This document shows, piece by piece, positions 1 to 10,148 of a DNA stretch of 53,175 nucleotides; positions within the stretch are counted from its first letter, which is position 1; every line of letters begins with the position of its first letter. The stretch covers positions 1 to 53,175 of the forward strand of contig NZ_JAIEOF010000008.1 of NCBI RefSeq assembly GCF_019750675.1, in the 5' to 3' direction. The notes beneath the pieces were generated by a model. It did not search any database and had not been told where the DNA came from. It saw nothing but the letters and a program-made list of their open reading frames with translations. The stretch is from Methylobacterium sp. Lineage in GTDB: Bacteria; Pseudomonadota; Alphaproteobacteria; Rhizobiales; Beijerinckiaceae. The translations under genes were made by a program, and so were the position numbers.

Positions 1-351
1 GGCCTCGCGGGCGAGGGCATCGACAAGTTGATGCAGGCGGTCATCAGCGCCGAGGAGACCTGGAGCACCCGCGTCTCCACCTCGCGGATCAACGACTGGC
101 TGAGCGAGGCGCTGCAGCGCAATCCGCCCCCGGCGGTCTCGGGCCGGCGCATCAAGATTCGCTACGCCACCCAGGTGAAGAGCCGCCCGCCGCACTTCGC
201 CCTGTTCGGCAACCAGCTCGACGGCCTGCCGAAATCCTACACCCGCTACCTGGTCAACGGCCTGCGCGAGGCGTTCACGCTGCCGGGCACGCCGATCCGC
301 CTGTCTCTACGCACCTCGAAGAACCCGTTCGATCGCGAGAACAAGGGCTGA
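1..351 (+). CDS. der: Ribosome-assembly GTPase Der (EngA), C-terminal part only
   Basis: This is the last 116 codons of Der, a tandem-GTPase protein that helps mature the 50S subunit; the gene begins upstream of the window. What is visible is the C-terminal KH-like RNA/ribosome-binding domain, with the family stretches RIKIRYATQ, PPHFALFGN and LPKSYTRYLVNGLRE, and the usual ending PIRLSLRTSKNPF. Both GTPase domains lie outside. The frame is open from base 1. The stop lies 10 bases from the end of the convergent YbdK-like gene, so the two share a short 3' junction. The identification rests on the domain and its typical ending and is quite secure. Confidence 0.93.
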   Translation, partial: GLAGEGIDKLMQAVISAEETWSTRVSTSRINDWLSEALQRNPPPAVSGRRIKIRYATQVKSRPPHFALFGNQLDGLPKSYTRYLVNGLREAFTLPGTPIRLSLRTSKNPFDRENKG

Positions 352-361
352 GGCGGGGCGC

Positions 362-1489
362 TCACGCCGCCCCGCAGGTCGTCTCCGCGAGCCAGTCCAC
401 CACCGCGTCGAGGGCCTGACGATTCGAGGTGTCGCCGTTGCGCGTGTCCTCGAAGGTCGCGATCTGGCGGTCGGCGCTGGTACCGTGCGCGAGGATGCTC
501 CGGGCCCGCGCGACCTCCGGTTCGCAGCCGAGGGCGGCGGCATCCTCGGCGACGAGGGCGAGGAGGTTGTCCAGGGCCTGCCCGAAGGGCAATGCCGCCT
601 CGCTCGCCTCGTCGATCAGCTCCGCCTCCGTACCACTGCGCTGGGCCCGCCACAGATTCTCCTGGGCGAGCGCCCGCGAGGCCCCGTCGAGACGGGCGTT
701 GAGGTCCGGCCGGCGCACCACGAGGCGGACGAGGCAGCGGTAGAGGGCCGCGATGGTGAGGGCATCGTCCAGGCGGGTGCAGGAATCGGCGATCCGCAGT
801 TCGAGCGTCGGGAACTTGATCGAGGGACGCAGGGACCACCACAGGAAGCTGGCATCCTGGATCGATCCCGCGTTGGTCATGATGCGGACGTAGCGCGCGT
901 AGGCCGCCTGATCGGCGAAGAGATCGGGGAGGCCGGTGCGCGGCAGCTCGCCGAAGGCGCTGAGGCGATAGGCGCTGAGACCCGTCGGCTTGCCCTGCCA
1001 GAACGGCGACGAGGCCGAGAGGGCGAGCAGCAGCGGCTGGTAGGGCAGCAGCCGGTTCATCAGGTCGACGCGGGCGTCGGGGTCGGGCACCTCCACGTGG
1101 ACATGCATGCCGCAGATCAGGCTGCGCCGACCGGCGAGGCCGACGTCCCGCAGGATGCCGCGATAGCGGTCGCCCTTGGTGGGGAGCTGGCGCGCCCAGT
1201 CCGCGACCGGATGCGTGCCGGCGGCGAAGACCAGCAGACCGTGCTCGCGCCCGAGCTTCGCCAGCGCCGCGCGCTGGCGGGCCAGCACCTCGCGCGCCTG
1301 CGCGAAATCCGTCGCGGGCGGCGTGCAGACCTCGACCTGACACTGGAGTAGTTCGCGCCCGATCTCGGGTAGTTCCTCGCCGGCCTGGACGTGGAAGGGC
1401 TTCACCGAGCGGCGCGGCGTGCCGCGCGTCTCGGCATCGGCCAGGAAATATTCCTCCTCGATGCCGAAGCGGTAGGGGGCTGAGGTCAT
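362..1489 (-). CDS. ybdK: Carboxylate-amine ligase, YbdK / glutamate-cysteine ligase 2 family
   Basis: A 375-residue member of the GCS2 family. These enzymes catalyse ATP-dependent amide-bond formation; YbdK itself has weak gamma-glutamylcysteine ligase activity and its true substrate is unsettled. Diagnostic features are FGIEEEYFL at residues 8-16 (Mg/ATP-binding acidic cluster), CGMHVHVEV at 126-134, ELRIADS at 230-236 and an EDTRNGD motif near the C-terminus. Length is normal for the family (about 370). It is the last gene of a minus-strand run, 36 bases after dmrA, and ends convergently with der. I cannot tell its physiological substrate from sequence, so the symbol is a family label. Confidence 0.85.
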   Translation of the reverse strand: MTSAPYRFGIEEEYFLADAETRGTPRRSVKPFHVQAGEELPEIGRELLQCQVEVCTPPATDFAQAREVLARQRAALAKLGREHGLLVFAAGTHPVADWARQLPTKGDRYRGILRDVGLAGRRSLICGMHVHVEVPDPDARVDLMNRLLPYQPLLLALSASSPFWQGKPTGLSAYRLSAFGELPRTGLPDLFADQAAYARYVRIMTNAGSIQDASFLWWSLRPSIKFPTLELRIADSCTRLDDALTIAALYRCLVRLVVRRPDLNARLDGASRALAQENLWRAQRSGTEAELIDEASEAALPFGQALDNLLALVAEDAAALGCEPEVARARSILAHGTSADRQIATFEDTRNGDTSNRQALDAVVDWLAETTCGAA

Positions 1490-1525
1490 CGGGAGCCTTG
1501 TGGAATGGTCGCTCCCCTCAACCCG

Positions 1526-1945
1526 TCAGGCGCCGGTTTGTGCCCGCGCGGGGCCGCCGACGAGCCAGGCCGGGTCGAACCAGCGGTCGGCCTCGCCGTC
1601 GTAGGGCAGGCGGGTGATGTCCCAGTGCTGGATGTACCGGGCATAGACGTCCCAGACCGCGATGCCGCCGCCGACGTAGATGCGCCGTCCGGGATAGCGC
1701 GCCAGCACGGCCTCCGGGTCCTCGTGGCTGCGGATGACGTCGATGGTGCGGTCCTTGAACGCGAACTCGGGCACCGACGCGATGGTCTTCGGGCCGGCGA
1801 TCAGGACGTGGCCCATGGTGACGGCGAAGAACCGCGTCACGTCCTCGACGAAGAGCGGATCGGTGTTGCCCTCCCAGGGCAGGTGCCCGTTGAGGCCGAG
1901 CTGTCCGCGAAGGCCGATGGCGCAGATGCAGCGAACGTCGATCAT
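1526..1945 (-). CDS. dmrA: Dihydromethanopterin reductase DmrA (DHFR-like)
   Basis: A 139-residue protein of the dihydrofolate reductase fold. In methylotrophs DmrA reduces dihydromethanopterin to tetrahydromethanopterin, the C1 carrier used to oxidise formaldehyde. Visible DHFR elements are the N-terminal strand CICAIG, the substrate loop GLNGHLPW at 17-24, an acidic residue Asp35 that aligns with catalytic Asp27 of the E. coli enzyme, and the NADPH-binding GGG at 92-94. It is shorter than typical DHFR (about 160) and diverges in the Met20-loop and adenosine-binding regions. The sequence agrees closely with my recollection of the Methylobacterium extorquens AM1 protein. It lies between an SDR gene (42 bases upstream) and the YbdK gene. 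The alternative is an ordinary short FolA. Confidence 0.8.
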   Translation of the reverse strand: MIDVRCICAIGLRGQLGLNGHLPWEGNTDPLFVEDVTRFFAVTMGHVLIAGPKTIASVPEFAFKDRTIDVIRSHEDPEAVLARYPGRRIYVGGGIAVWDVYARYIQHWDITRLPYDGEADRWFDPAWLVGGPARAQTGA

Positions 1946-1987
1946 GTGTTTCTCGGGCGGAAGGGGTCGGGACGAGCGCGGCCGGCG

Positions 1988-2737
1988 TCAGCCCGGCATC
2001 TGCGGCGTCAGCACGCGATCGCTCGGGAAGTCGTAGATCTTGCCGGAATCCGAAAAATCCGGGCTCGCGAGGCGCACGAAGTGCGGGGCGAGGTCGTCCG
2101 GGGTCTTCAGGGTCGTCTCGTCCTCGCCCGGCATCGCGGCCTTGCGCATCGCGGTCCGCAGGGGGCCGGGATTGAGCAGCATGGCGCGCACGTTCGTCGT
2201 CGCCGTCTCGGCCGCGTAGGTCCGCACCAGGGCGTCGAGGGCCGCCTTGGAGACGGAGTAGGGCCCCCAATAGGCCCGGCATTTCTGCGCGGCGCCCGAG
2301 GTCACGAAGATGGCGCGGCCCGCATCGGACATCCGAAGCAGCGGATCGAACGAGCGGATCAGGCGGTAATTCGCCGTGACGTTGATGTCCATCACCTGCG
2401 CCCAGGTCTTCGGCGTCACGTGCCCGATGGGCGTCAGGTTGCCGAGGATGCCGGCATTGCCCACCAGGATGTCGAGGCGCTTCCAGCGCTCGTGGATGCC
2501 GGCACCGAGGCGGTCGATGGCGTCGTAATCCGTGAGGTCGAGGGGCACCAGGGTGGCGCTGCCGCCGACGCCCCGGATGGCGTCGTCGAGTTCCTCGAGG
2601 CCCCCTTGCGTGCGGGCGACGGCGACGATGTGCGCGCCGGCCTGCGCCAGGGCGAGGGCGGCGGCGCGGCCGATGCCGCGCGAGGCGCCGGTGACGACGG
2701 CGAGGCGGCCGGCCAGCGGCTGGGTCGTGTGGCTCAT
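1988..2737 (-). CDS. SDR-family NAD(P)-dependent oxidoreductase
   Basis: A 249-residue classical short-chain dehydrogenase/reductase. The Rossmann glycine motif TGASRGIG is at 16-23, the NAG motif at 94-96, and the catalytic Ser147, Tyr160 and Lys164 (YSVSK) have normal spacing. No signal peptide or membrane segment is seen, so it is cytosolic. The gene follows purF by 7 bases and precedes dmrA by 42, so the three are probably co-transcribed. The substrate cannot be read from the sequence. Similarity of layout to the YciK-type SDRs is noted, and pairing with dmrA raises the possibility of a pterin substrate, but that is only inference from position. Confidence 0.85.
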   Translation of the reverse strand: MSHTTQPLAGRLAVVTGASRGIGRAAALALAQAGAHIVAVARTQGGLEELDDAIRGVGGSATLVPLDLTDYDAIDRLGAGIHERWKRLDILVGNAGILGNLTPIGHVTPKTWAQVMDINVTANYRLIRSFDPLLRMSDAGRAIFVTSGAAQKCRAYWGPYSVSKAALDALVRTYAAETATTNVRAMLLNPGPLRTAMRKAAMPGEDETTLKTPDDLAPHFVRLASPDFSDSGKIYDFPSDRVLTPQMPG

Positions 2738-2744
2738 CGGGCGC

Positions 2745-4235
<1,491 letters not shown>

Positions 4236-4296
4236 GGTGATGTCCTTCCCTGGTTGGCCCCGCGCGAACCCCACGCGGGCACCGTCAGACGACCGT

Positions 4297-4325
4297 CATG
4301 TAATCGGCCTTCGCGCCGCGACCAA
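4297..4325 (-). promoter_or_regulatory. Possible purF promoter
   Basis: On the minus strand TTGGTC, a 17-base spacer and TACATG lie 60 to 90 bases upstream of the chosen purF start. The -10 element is a weak match to TATAAT, so this is a candidate only. If correct, purF could be transcribed apart from cvpA. Confidence 0.3.
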
Positions 4326-4342
4326 GCGCGCGGCAACGCAGA

Positions 4343-4948
4343 TCAGCGTCGCGGGGCGGGCGTGGCTGGCACTTCCGTGCGCCGCTGTGCCGGGACCTCG
4401 CCTTCGGGCGGCTCCACCGGGTCGGCCGGCGTCTCCCCCTTCGGCTTCTTGAATTGCTTGAGCAGACCTTCCGGATTCTCCGGCAGCTGGGCCACCAGGG
4501 CCTCGCCGGACTTCTCCAGCATCGGACGGCTGCGGGCCTCCGAGGCCCAGGGCGGCATCTTGCCCTGCACCAGCCAGGCCAGGAACACCCAGCCGATCAC
4601 GCAGATCAGGAAGCCGCGCCCGGCTCCGAACAGGAAGCCCAGCGACCGGTCGATCGCGCCGATGCGCGAATCGAGGATCATGTCCGACACCTTCACGGTG
4701 AGGATGGACACCACGATCAGGGTCACGAGGAAGATCGCCGCGATCGAGGCCACGAGGGCGACGGTGGGGTTGCTCACGTGCTGGCTGACGGTGGGCAGCA
4801 GCAGCGGATGGAATTTCCACGCGATGGCGGCGGCGGCGACCCAGGCGATGATGGCGAGCACCTCGCGGGTCGCGCCGCGTACGGCGGCCAACAGCGCCGA
4901 CACCACGACGATACCCAGCACGACGAGATCGAGAACGGAGAACGGCAT
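4343..4948 (-). CDS. cvpA: CvpA family membrane protein
   Basis: A 201-residue inner-membrane protein with four predicted hydrophobic segments in the first 130 residues (about 5-25, 30-48, 65-88, 103-125). The rest is a Pro/Glu-rich cytosolic tail. This is the usual CvpA layout, although the C-terminal tail is longer than in E. coli (162 residues). CvpA is needed for colicin V export in E. coli and for envelope stress tolerance; its molecular function is unclear. It sits directly upstream of purF, a pairing found across proteobacteria. It is separated from radA by 206 bases that hold a large stem-loop. Confidence 0.85.
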   Translation of the reverse strand: MPFSVLDLVVLGIVVVSALLAAVRGATREVLAIIAWVAAAAIAWKFHPLLLPTVSQHVSNPTVALVASIAAIFLVTLIVVSILTVKVSDMILDSRIGAIDRSLGFLFGAGRGFLICVIGWVFLAWLVQGKMPPWASEARSRPMLEKSGEALVAQLPENPEGLLKQFKKPKGETPADPVEPPEGEVPAQRRTEVPATPAPRR

Positions 4949-5101
4949 CTCTGAGAAATGTCACTTCATGGGGCGGAGCGGCGACGATGATCGGATCGTG
5001 CGGCATCCCCCGGCCGCCACCCCGTATATCCTGCCGAAACTCGGCCGTCACCCTGGCCTGGGCGGCCATCCGAGACCTGTTCGAGCGCAGTCCGAATCGC
5101 G

Positions 5102-5142
5102 GCGATCCCCTCCAGCGCGCTTTCGGCGGGAGAGGGGATCGC
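5102..5142 (-). terminator. Stem-loop downstream of radA
   Basis: GCGATCCCCTC at 5102-5112 is perfectly complementary to 5132-5142, giving an 11-bp stem with a 19-base loop. It starts about 12 bases after the radA stop. No U-run follows, so it may be a processing or rho-assisted end, or a dispersed palindromic repeat, rather than a classical intrinsic terminator. Confidence 0.5.
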
Positions 5143-5154
5143 GCGAGCGCCGCA

Positions 5155-6591
5155 TCAGTCGTCGTCGCCGTAATCCGGCGGGTTGTGTCCGCGCCGCGAC
5201 GCGCCCCGGCGCGGGCCGTTGCTGGCGATGCCCACCACCATGTCGGCGATGTGGCGCAGGGCCTCCGTCGTCAGGCCGCCGTCGCCGCCCTCGCCGCGCC
5301 CCTGGGGCATGACGGCCTTGGCGAAGCCGAGCTTCAGCGCTTCCTTCAGCCGGGCCGGGGCCTGCGCCACCGGGCGGACCGCCCCCGAGAGCCCGATCTC
5401 GCCGAAATAGACCGTCTCGGGCGGTAGCGTCGCCCCGGAGAGGGAAGACACGAGGGCAGCCGCGACCGCGAGGTCGGCCGCCGGCTCCGAAATGCGCAGG
5501 CCGCCGGCCACGTTGAGGTAGACGTCGTGGGTGCCGAGCCTGATGCCTCCGTGGGCTTCGAGCACGGCCAGCACCATCGAGAGCCGATTCGGGTCCCAGC
5601 CCACCACGGCCCGGCGCGGCATGCCCAGGGAGGAGGGGGCGACCAGGGCCTGGATCTCCACCAGCAGGGGCCGCGTGCCCTCCATGCCGGCGAAGACCGC
5701 GGTGCCGGGGGCGGCATGGTCGCGCCCCGCCAGGAACAGCGCGGAGGGGTTCGGCACTTCGGCCAGACCCATATCGGTCATCTCGAACACCCCGATCTCG
5801 TCGGTGGGCCCGAAGCGGTTTTTCACCGCGCGCAGGATTCGGAAGTGGTGGCCCTGGTCGCCCTCGAAGGAGGCGACGGCATCGACCATGTGCTCGACCA
5901 CGCGGGGACCGGCGATCTGCCCGTCCTTGGTGACGTGGCCGACGAGGATCACCGCGGTACCGCTGGTCTTGGCGAAGCGGATCAGGGTCTGGGCCGAGCC
6001 GCGCACCTGCGTGACCGTGCCGGGGGCGGATTCCACGGTCTCGGTCCACATGGTCTGGATCGAGTCGATGATGGCCAGCGCGGGCGGGCGCCCCTGCGAC
6101 AGGGTCTCGACGATGTCCTCGACATTGGTTTCGGCGGCGAGTTCGACTTCGGCCGAGGACAGGCCGAGACGCTCGGCCCGCAGGCGCACCTGGGCCACCG
6201 CCTCCTCGCCCGAGATGTAGACCACGCGCTCGCCCGTGCGCGCCATGGCGGCGGAGGCCTGCATCAGCAGGGTCGACTTGCCGATGCCGGGATCGCCGCC
6301 CAGCAGGATCACCGAGCCGCGCACGAAGCCGCCGCCGGTGACGCGGTCGAGCTCGTTGATGCCGGAGGGGATGCGTGGGGCCTCCTTCACCTCGCCGGTG
6401 AGGCCCTCCAGGGCGAAGACCCGGCCCCGCGCGCGGCTCGGGCGCGTCTTGACGGGCCCGGCCTGCGGCCCGGTGGCGCCGGTCTCCTCGACGATGGTGT
6501 TCCAGCCGTTGCAGGCCTCGCAGCGCCCGCGCCAGCGGTTGTAGACCGCCCCGCAGGACTGGCAGACGAAGGTCTGGTGGATCTTGGCCAT
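5155..6591 (-). CDS. radA: DNA repair protein RadA (Sms)
   Basis: A 478-residue RecA-related protein that drives branch migration in recombinational repair. The N-terminal C4 zinc finger reads CQSCGAVYNRW then CEAC at residues 10-29. The Walker A motif GGDPGIGKST follows at about 93-102, the RadA-specific KNRFG motif is near 257, and the C-terminal 150 residues form the Lon-protease-like domain. The length is normal. It is 48 bases downstream of alr and probably shares its transcript. The region between its stop and cvpA carries a stem-loop, which suggests that transcription ends or is processed there. Confidence 0.96.
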   Translation of the reverse strand: MAKIHQTFVCQSCGAVYNRWRGRCEACNGWNTIVEETGATGPQAGPVKTRPSRARGRVFALEGLTGEVKEAPRIPSGINELDRVTGGGFVRGSVILLGGDPGIGKSTLLMQASAAMARTGERVVYISGEEAVAQVRLRAERLGLSSAEVELAAETNVEDIVETLSQGRPPALAIIDSIQTMWTETVESAPGTVTQVRGSAQTLIRFAKTSGTAVILVGHVTKDGQIAGPRVVEHMVDAVASFEGDQGHHFRILRAVKNRFGPTDEIGVFEMTDMGLAEVPNPSALFLAGRDHAAPGTAVFAGMEGTRPLLVEIQALVAPSSLGMPRRAVVGWDPNRLSMVLAVLEAHGGIRLGTHDVYLNVAGGLRISEPAADLAVAAALVSSLSGATLPPETVYFGEIGLSGAVRPVAQAPARLKEALKLGFAKAVMPQGRGEGGDGGLTTEALRHIADMVVGIASNGPRRGASRRGHNPPDYGDDD

Positions 6592-6639
6592 CGCGGTTCC
6601 GCTGAGGGGGACGGTGCGACGCCGTCCGTCAGGCTGGCG

Positions 6640-7776
6640 TCAGGCGTCGTGTCCTGTCATATAATGGCGAACATAGCGAGAACCCAGGCCGGTGAGGATC
6701 TCGTACCCGATGGTACCGGCGGCCCGTCCCACCGTGTCGACGTCGAGGGCGTCGCCGATCAGGGTCGCGGACGTGCCGCGCACGGCTCCGGGGGCGTCGG
6801 TGACGTCGAGGATGACGAGGTCCATCGAGATCAAGCCGAGGATCGGGCAGCGTGAGCCGTCGACGAGGGCCATGCCGCGCCCGCTCGCGGCGCGGGGATA
6901 GCCGTCCGCGTAGCCCATCGACAGCGTGGCGAGGCGCCGGGGTTCGGCCGCCCGCCACCGGGCATTGTAGCCGCAGGTCTCTCCGGCCGAGACCGTGCGG
7001 ACCTGGGCGATCTGCGCCTCGAGCCGCACCACGGGCCGCATCGGATTGGCCTTCCAGGGCGTCGGGTTCCCGCCGAACAGGGCGTAGCCCGGACGCAGCA
7101 GATCGTGATGCGCCGGCCCGCCCAGGTAGATGCCGGAGGAATTGGCGAACGAGCCCGGGATGCCGGGGTGGGCCGCACGCACGCGGGCGAAATCCGCCGC
7201 CTGGCGCGCGTTGATGGGGTCGCCCGACAATTCGGCGCTGACGAGGTGGGTCATCAGCAGGGCGATGCCCGCGCGGGCGATCAGCGGATCGCCGGCCAGG
7301 GCCAGGGCCTCGGACACGGGCAGGCCGAGGCGGTTCATGCCCGTATCGACGTGCAGCGCGGCCGGCAGGCGCCGGCCCGCCGATTCGGCCAGGGCCGCCC
7401 ACTCGGCGAGTTCCTCGCCGCTGCCGAGGACGGGCCGGAGGTCGTGCGCGACCAGCGCCGGACCGAGGCCCGGCAGCAGGCCGTTCAGCACGTAGATCGT
7501 CGCCTCGGGCAGGGCCGCGCGGGCGGTGATGCCCTCGCTCAGGTGAGCGACGAAGAACGTCCGGCACCCGGCCGCCCACAGGGCCGGCGCGACCCGGGCG
7601 AGCCCGCAGCCATAGGCGTCCGCCTTGACCACCGCCGCGCAGGCCGCATCCGGCGCCTGCGCGGCGAGGCGGCGCCAGTTCTCCGCGATGGCCGCGAGGT
7701 TGACGGTGAGGCGGGCGCCGTGGGTGAGGTCTTGAATCGCGAGATCTCCCTGGCTGACGGAGCGCGGGCCGCGCAT
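6640..7776 (-). CDS. alr: Alanine racemase
   Basis: A 378-residue PLP enzyme that makes D-alanine for peptidoglycan. The ATG at 7776 was chosen because it shares one base with the dnaB stop (TGATG), a usual coupling; the frame remains open further upstream only because it runs opposite to nothing constraining within dnaB. The PLP lysine is in AVVKADAYGCGL (about residue 49) and the second catalytic base, a tyrosine, is in CGYNARW in the C-terminal beta domain. NSSGIYLG, in the middle of the protein, is a further family element. The order dnaB-alr-radA is common in alphaproteobacteria. Confidence 0.94.
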   Translation of the reverse strand: MRGPRSVSQGDLAIQDLTHGARLTVNLAAIAENWRRLAAQAPDAACAAVVKADAYGCGLARVAPALWAAGCRTFFVAHLSEGITARAALPEATIYVLNGLLPGLGPALVAHDLRPVLGSGEELAEWAALAESAGRRLPAALHVDTGMNRLGLPVSEALALAGDPLIARAGIALLMTHLVSAELSGDPINARQAADFARVRAAHPGIPGSFANSSGIYLGGPAHHDLLRPGYALFGGNPTPWKANPMRPVVRLEAQIAQVRTVSAGETCGYNARWRAAEPRRLATLSMGYADGYPRAASGRGMALVDGSRCPILGLISMDLVILDVTDAPGAVRGTSATLIGDALDVDTVGRAAGTIGYEILTGLGSRYVRHYMTGHDA

Positions 7777-9266
7777 CACATGTGCTGCTCCGGCATGCGA
7801 TCCGACTGCGCGAGGTTCGAGAAGCGCGTGATGTTGGCGTCGAACTGCAGTTCCACGGTACCGGTGGGGCCGTGGCGCTGCTTGCCAAGGATCACCTCGG
7901 CCTTGCCGTGGACGCGGTTCATCTCGGCCTCCCAGGCGAAGAACTCCTCGGTGCCCTCGCGGGGCTTCTTGTTGTTGACGTAGTACTCCTCGCGGAACAC
8001 GAACATCACCACGTCGGCGTCCTGCTCGATCGAGCCCGATTCGCGGAGATCCGCGAGCTGGGGCCGCTTGTCCTCGCGGTTCTCGACCTGACGCGAGAGC
8101 TGAGACAGGGCGATGATCGGCACCGCCAGCTCCTTGGCCAGCGCCTTCATGCCGGTGGTGATCTCGGTCATCTCCTGCACGCGGTTGTCGCTGCGCTTGC
8201 CCGAGCCGGACAGCAGCTGCAGGTAGTCGACGATGAGGAGGTCGAGGCCCTTCTGGCGCTTCAGGCGGCGCGCGCGGGCGGCGAGCTGCGCGATGGAGAT
8301 GCCGCCGGTCTGGTCGATGTAGAACGGGATCGTCTGCATGTCGCGGGCGGCGTCGGTGATCTTGTAGAAGTCGGCCGGCTGGATGTCGCCGCGACGGATC
8401 TTGTAGGAGGCCACGCCCGATTGCTCGGCGATGATACGGGTGGCCAGCTGCTCCGCCGACATTTCGAGGGAGAAGAAGCCCACGATGCCGCCGTTCTTGG
8501 TCTCGGTGCGGCCGTCCGGCAGCTTCTCGGACTGGTAGGCCTTGGCCACGTTGAAGGCGATGTTGGTGACGAGCGAGGTCTTGCCCATGGCCGGGCGCCC
8601 GGCCAGGATGATGAGATCCGAGCGTTGCAGGCCGCCCATCTTGGCGTCGAGGTCGGACAGCCCCGTGGCGATGCCCGAGAGCTTGCCCTCGCGCTGATAG
8701 GCCTTCGCCGCCATGTCCACGGCGGCCGTGAGCGCGTCCGAGAACTTCTGGAAGCCGCCATCGTACTTGCCCGATTCGGCGAGCTCGTAGAGCCGGCGCT
8801 CGGTACCCTCGATCTGGTCGCGCGGCGAGGATTCCACCGGCGCCTCGTAGGCGCCGTTCACGAGGTCCTCGCCGATGGTGATGAGGCGGCGGCGAATGGC
8901 CAGATCGTAGATGGTGCGGCCGTAATCGCCGGCGTTGATGACGGTGGTGGCCTCGGCCGCGAGGCGGGCGAGGTACTGCATCACCGTCTGGCCGCCGAGA
9001 TCGGCGTCGCCCAGATAGGTCTTCAGGGTGATGGGGGTCGCGAGCTTGCCTGCCTTGATGAGCTGGGCCGCCACCTCGAAGATCTTGCGGTGGACGTCCT
9101 CCATGAAGTGCTCTGCAAGGAGGAAGTCCGAGATCCGGTAATAGGCGTCGTTGTTGACCAGGATCGCGCCGAGCAGGGCCTGCTCCGCATCGATGTTGTG
9201 CGGCGCGACGCGGAATTCCTGCGCGACGGGCTGAAGGTTGGCCGTCAGGGCGTTGGGCAGGGCCAT
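7776..9266 (-). CDS. dnaB: Replicative DNA helicase DnaB
   Basis: A 496-residue hexameric helicase of the replication fork. The N-terminal primase-interacting domain (PHNIDAEQALLGAIL) is followed by a RecA-like motor domain with Walker A GRPAMGKTSL at about 222-231 and Walker B LLIVDYLQLL. Near the C-terminus FREEYY and KQRHGPTGT match the arginine-finger end of the family. No intein is present. The gene is the first of the minus-strand run dnaB-alr-radA, with 288 non-coding bases upstream that separate it from rplI. Confidence 0.97.
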   Translation of the reverse strand: MALPNALTANLQPVAQEFRVAPHNIDAEQALLGAILVNNDAYYRISDFLLAEHFMEDVHRKIFEVAAQLIKAGKLATPITLKTYLGDADLGGQTVMQYLARLAAEATTVINAGDYGRTIYDLAIRRRLITIGEDLVNGAYEAPVESSPRDQIEGTERRLYELAESGKYDGGFQKFSDALTAAVDMAAKAYQREGKLSGIATGLSDLDAKMGGLQRSDLIILAGRPAMGKTSLVTNIAFNVAKAYQSEKLPDGRTETKNGGIVGFFSLEMSAEQLATRIIAEQSGVASYKIRRGDIQPADFYKITDAARDMQTIPFYIDQTGGISIAQLAARARRLKRQKGLDLLIVDYLQLLSGSGKRSDNRVQEMTEITTGMKALAKELAVPIIALSQLSRQVENREDKRPQLADLRESGSIEQDADVVMFVFREEYYVNNKKPREGTEEFFAWEAEMNRVHGKAEVILGKQRHGPTGTVELQFDANITRFSNLAQSDRMPEQHM

Positions 9267-9449
9267 GGTCTGTTTCGAGGCTCCGACTCGTCGATACCGT
9301 GTCCGCGCGGCGACGAGGCCGCCGCGGGGTTCTAGCCGCCGACCATGGCCCCGGCATGGTTAGCCGAACCTTAGCCGATTCGCGCTGACCCACCGTGGCA
9401 TTCGCGCCACCCCCGCCCGGGTCGCGCCGGCCGGCATCCGCTCATGGAA

Positions 9450-9479
9450 ACGCCCGCCATCCTCGCGGATGACGGGCGT
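9450..9479 (-). terminator. Terminator-like hairpin after rplI
   Basis: Read on the minus strand, ACGCCCGUCAUCC pairs with GGAUGGCGGGCGU, giving 13 pairs with one G-U and a GCGA loop. It begins about 75 bases past the rplI stop and is followed by only two U residues. It probably closes the rpsF-rpsR-DUF2232-rplI transcript before dnaB. Confidence 0.6.
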
Positions 9480-9554
9480 CCATGCTGGAACAAATCGGGA
9501 ACTAGTCAACCGGGAAAGCCGGCGATCCCCGCTGTCCACCGCGTTTCGGCGCGC

Positions 9555-10118
9555 TTACTCGCGGTCGTCGCCGGCCTCGGCGAGGGCCGCACCGACCTCG
9601 AGACCGAGGTCGTCGAGGTTGAAGGCCTCACGCTCGGTGGTCGATTCGCCGCGGGCCTGACGCTCGGCCTCTTCCGGCGAACGGGCGACGTTGACGGTGA
9701 TCGAGACCTCGACCTCGGGGTGCAGCACGACCGGGACGGTGTGCAGGCCGAGGGTCTTGATCGGCTGGTTCAGGGCGAACTGGTCGCGGCCGACCGTGAA
9801 GCCGTCGGCGGTGACGACGTCGGCCAGATCGCGGGTCGAGACCGAACCGTAGAGCACGCCGGTCTCGCCCGACTGGCGGATGAGCACGAAGCTCTTGCCC
9901 TCAAGGGTCTCGGCGACGCTTTGCGCCTCGGACTTACGCTCGAGGTTGCGGGCCTCGAGCTGGGCGCGCTGGGTCTCGAAGTGCTTCTTGTTGTTGGCGG
10001 TGGCGCGCAGGGCCTTGCCGCGGGCCAGGAGGAAGTTGCGGGCGTAGCCCGGCTTCACGTTCACGGTCTCGCCCATCTGGCCGAGCTTGGCGACGCGCTC
10101 GAGGAGGATGACTTCCAT
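9555..10118 (-). CDS. rplI: 50S ribosomal protein L9
   Basis: A 187-residue L9. The N-terminal rRNA-binding domain is unmistakable: [16 protein letters not shown] followed by [17 protein letters not shown] long central helix (40-75) and the C-terminal domain follow. At 187 residues it is longer than the E. coli protein (149) because of an acidic C-terminal tail rich in Glu, Asp and Ala from about 150 onward, which is usual in alphaproteobacteria. It is the last gene of the S6/S18 operon, 30 bases after the DUF2232 gene. Confidence 0.97.
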   Translation of the reverse strand: MEVILLERVAKLGQMGETVNVKPGYARNFLLARGKALRATANNKKHFETQRAQLEARNLERKSEAQSVAETLEGKSFVLIRQSGETGVLYGSVSTRDLADVVTADGFTVGRDQFALNQPIKTLGLHTVPVVLHPEVEVSITVNVARSPEEAERQARGESTTEREAFNLDDLGLEVGAALAEAGDDRE

Positions 10119-10148
10119 GGTCTTGGTCCTTTGGTTCTACGGTGAGGA

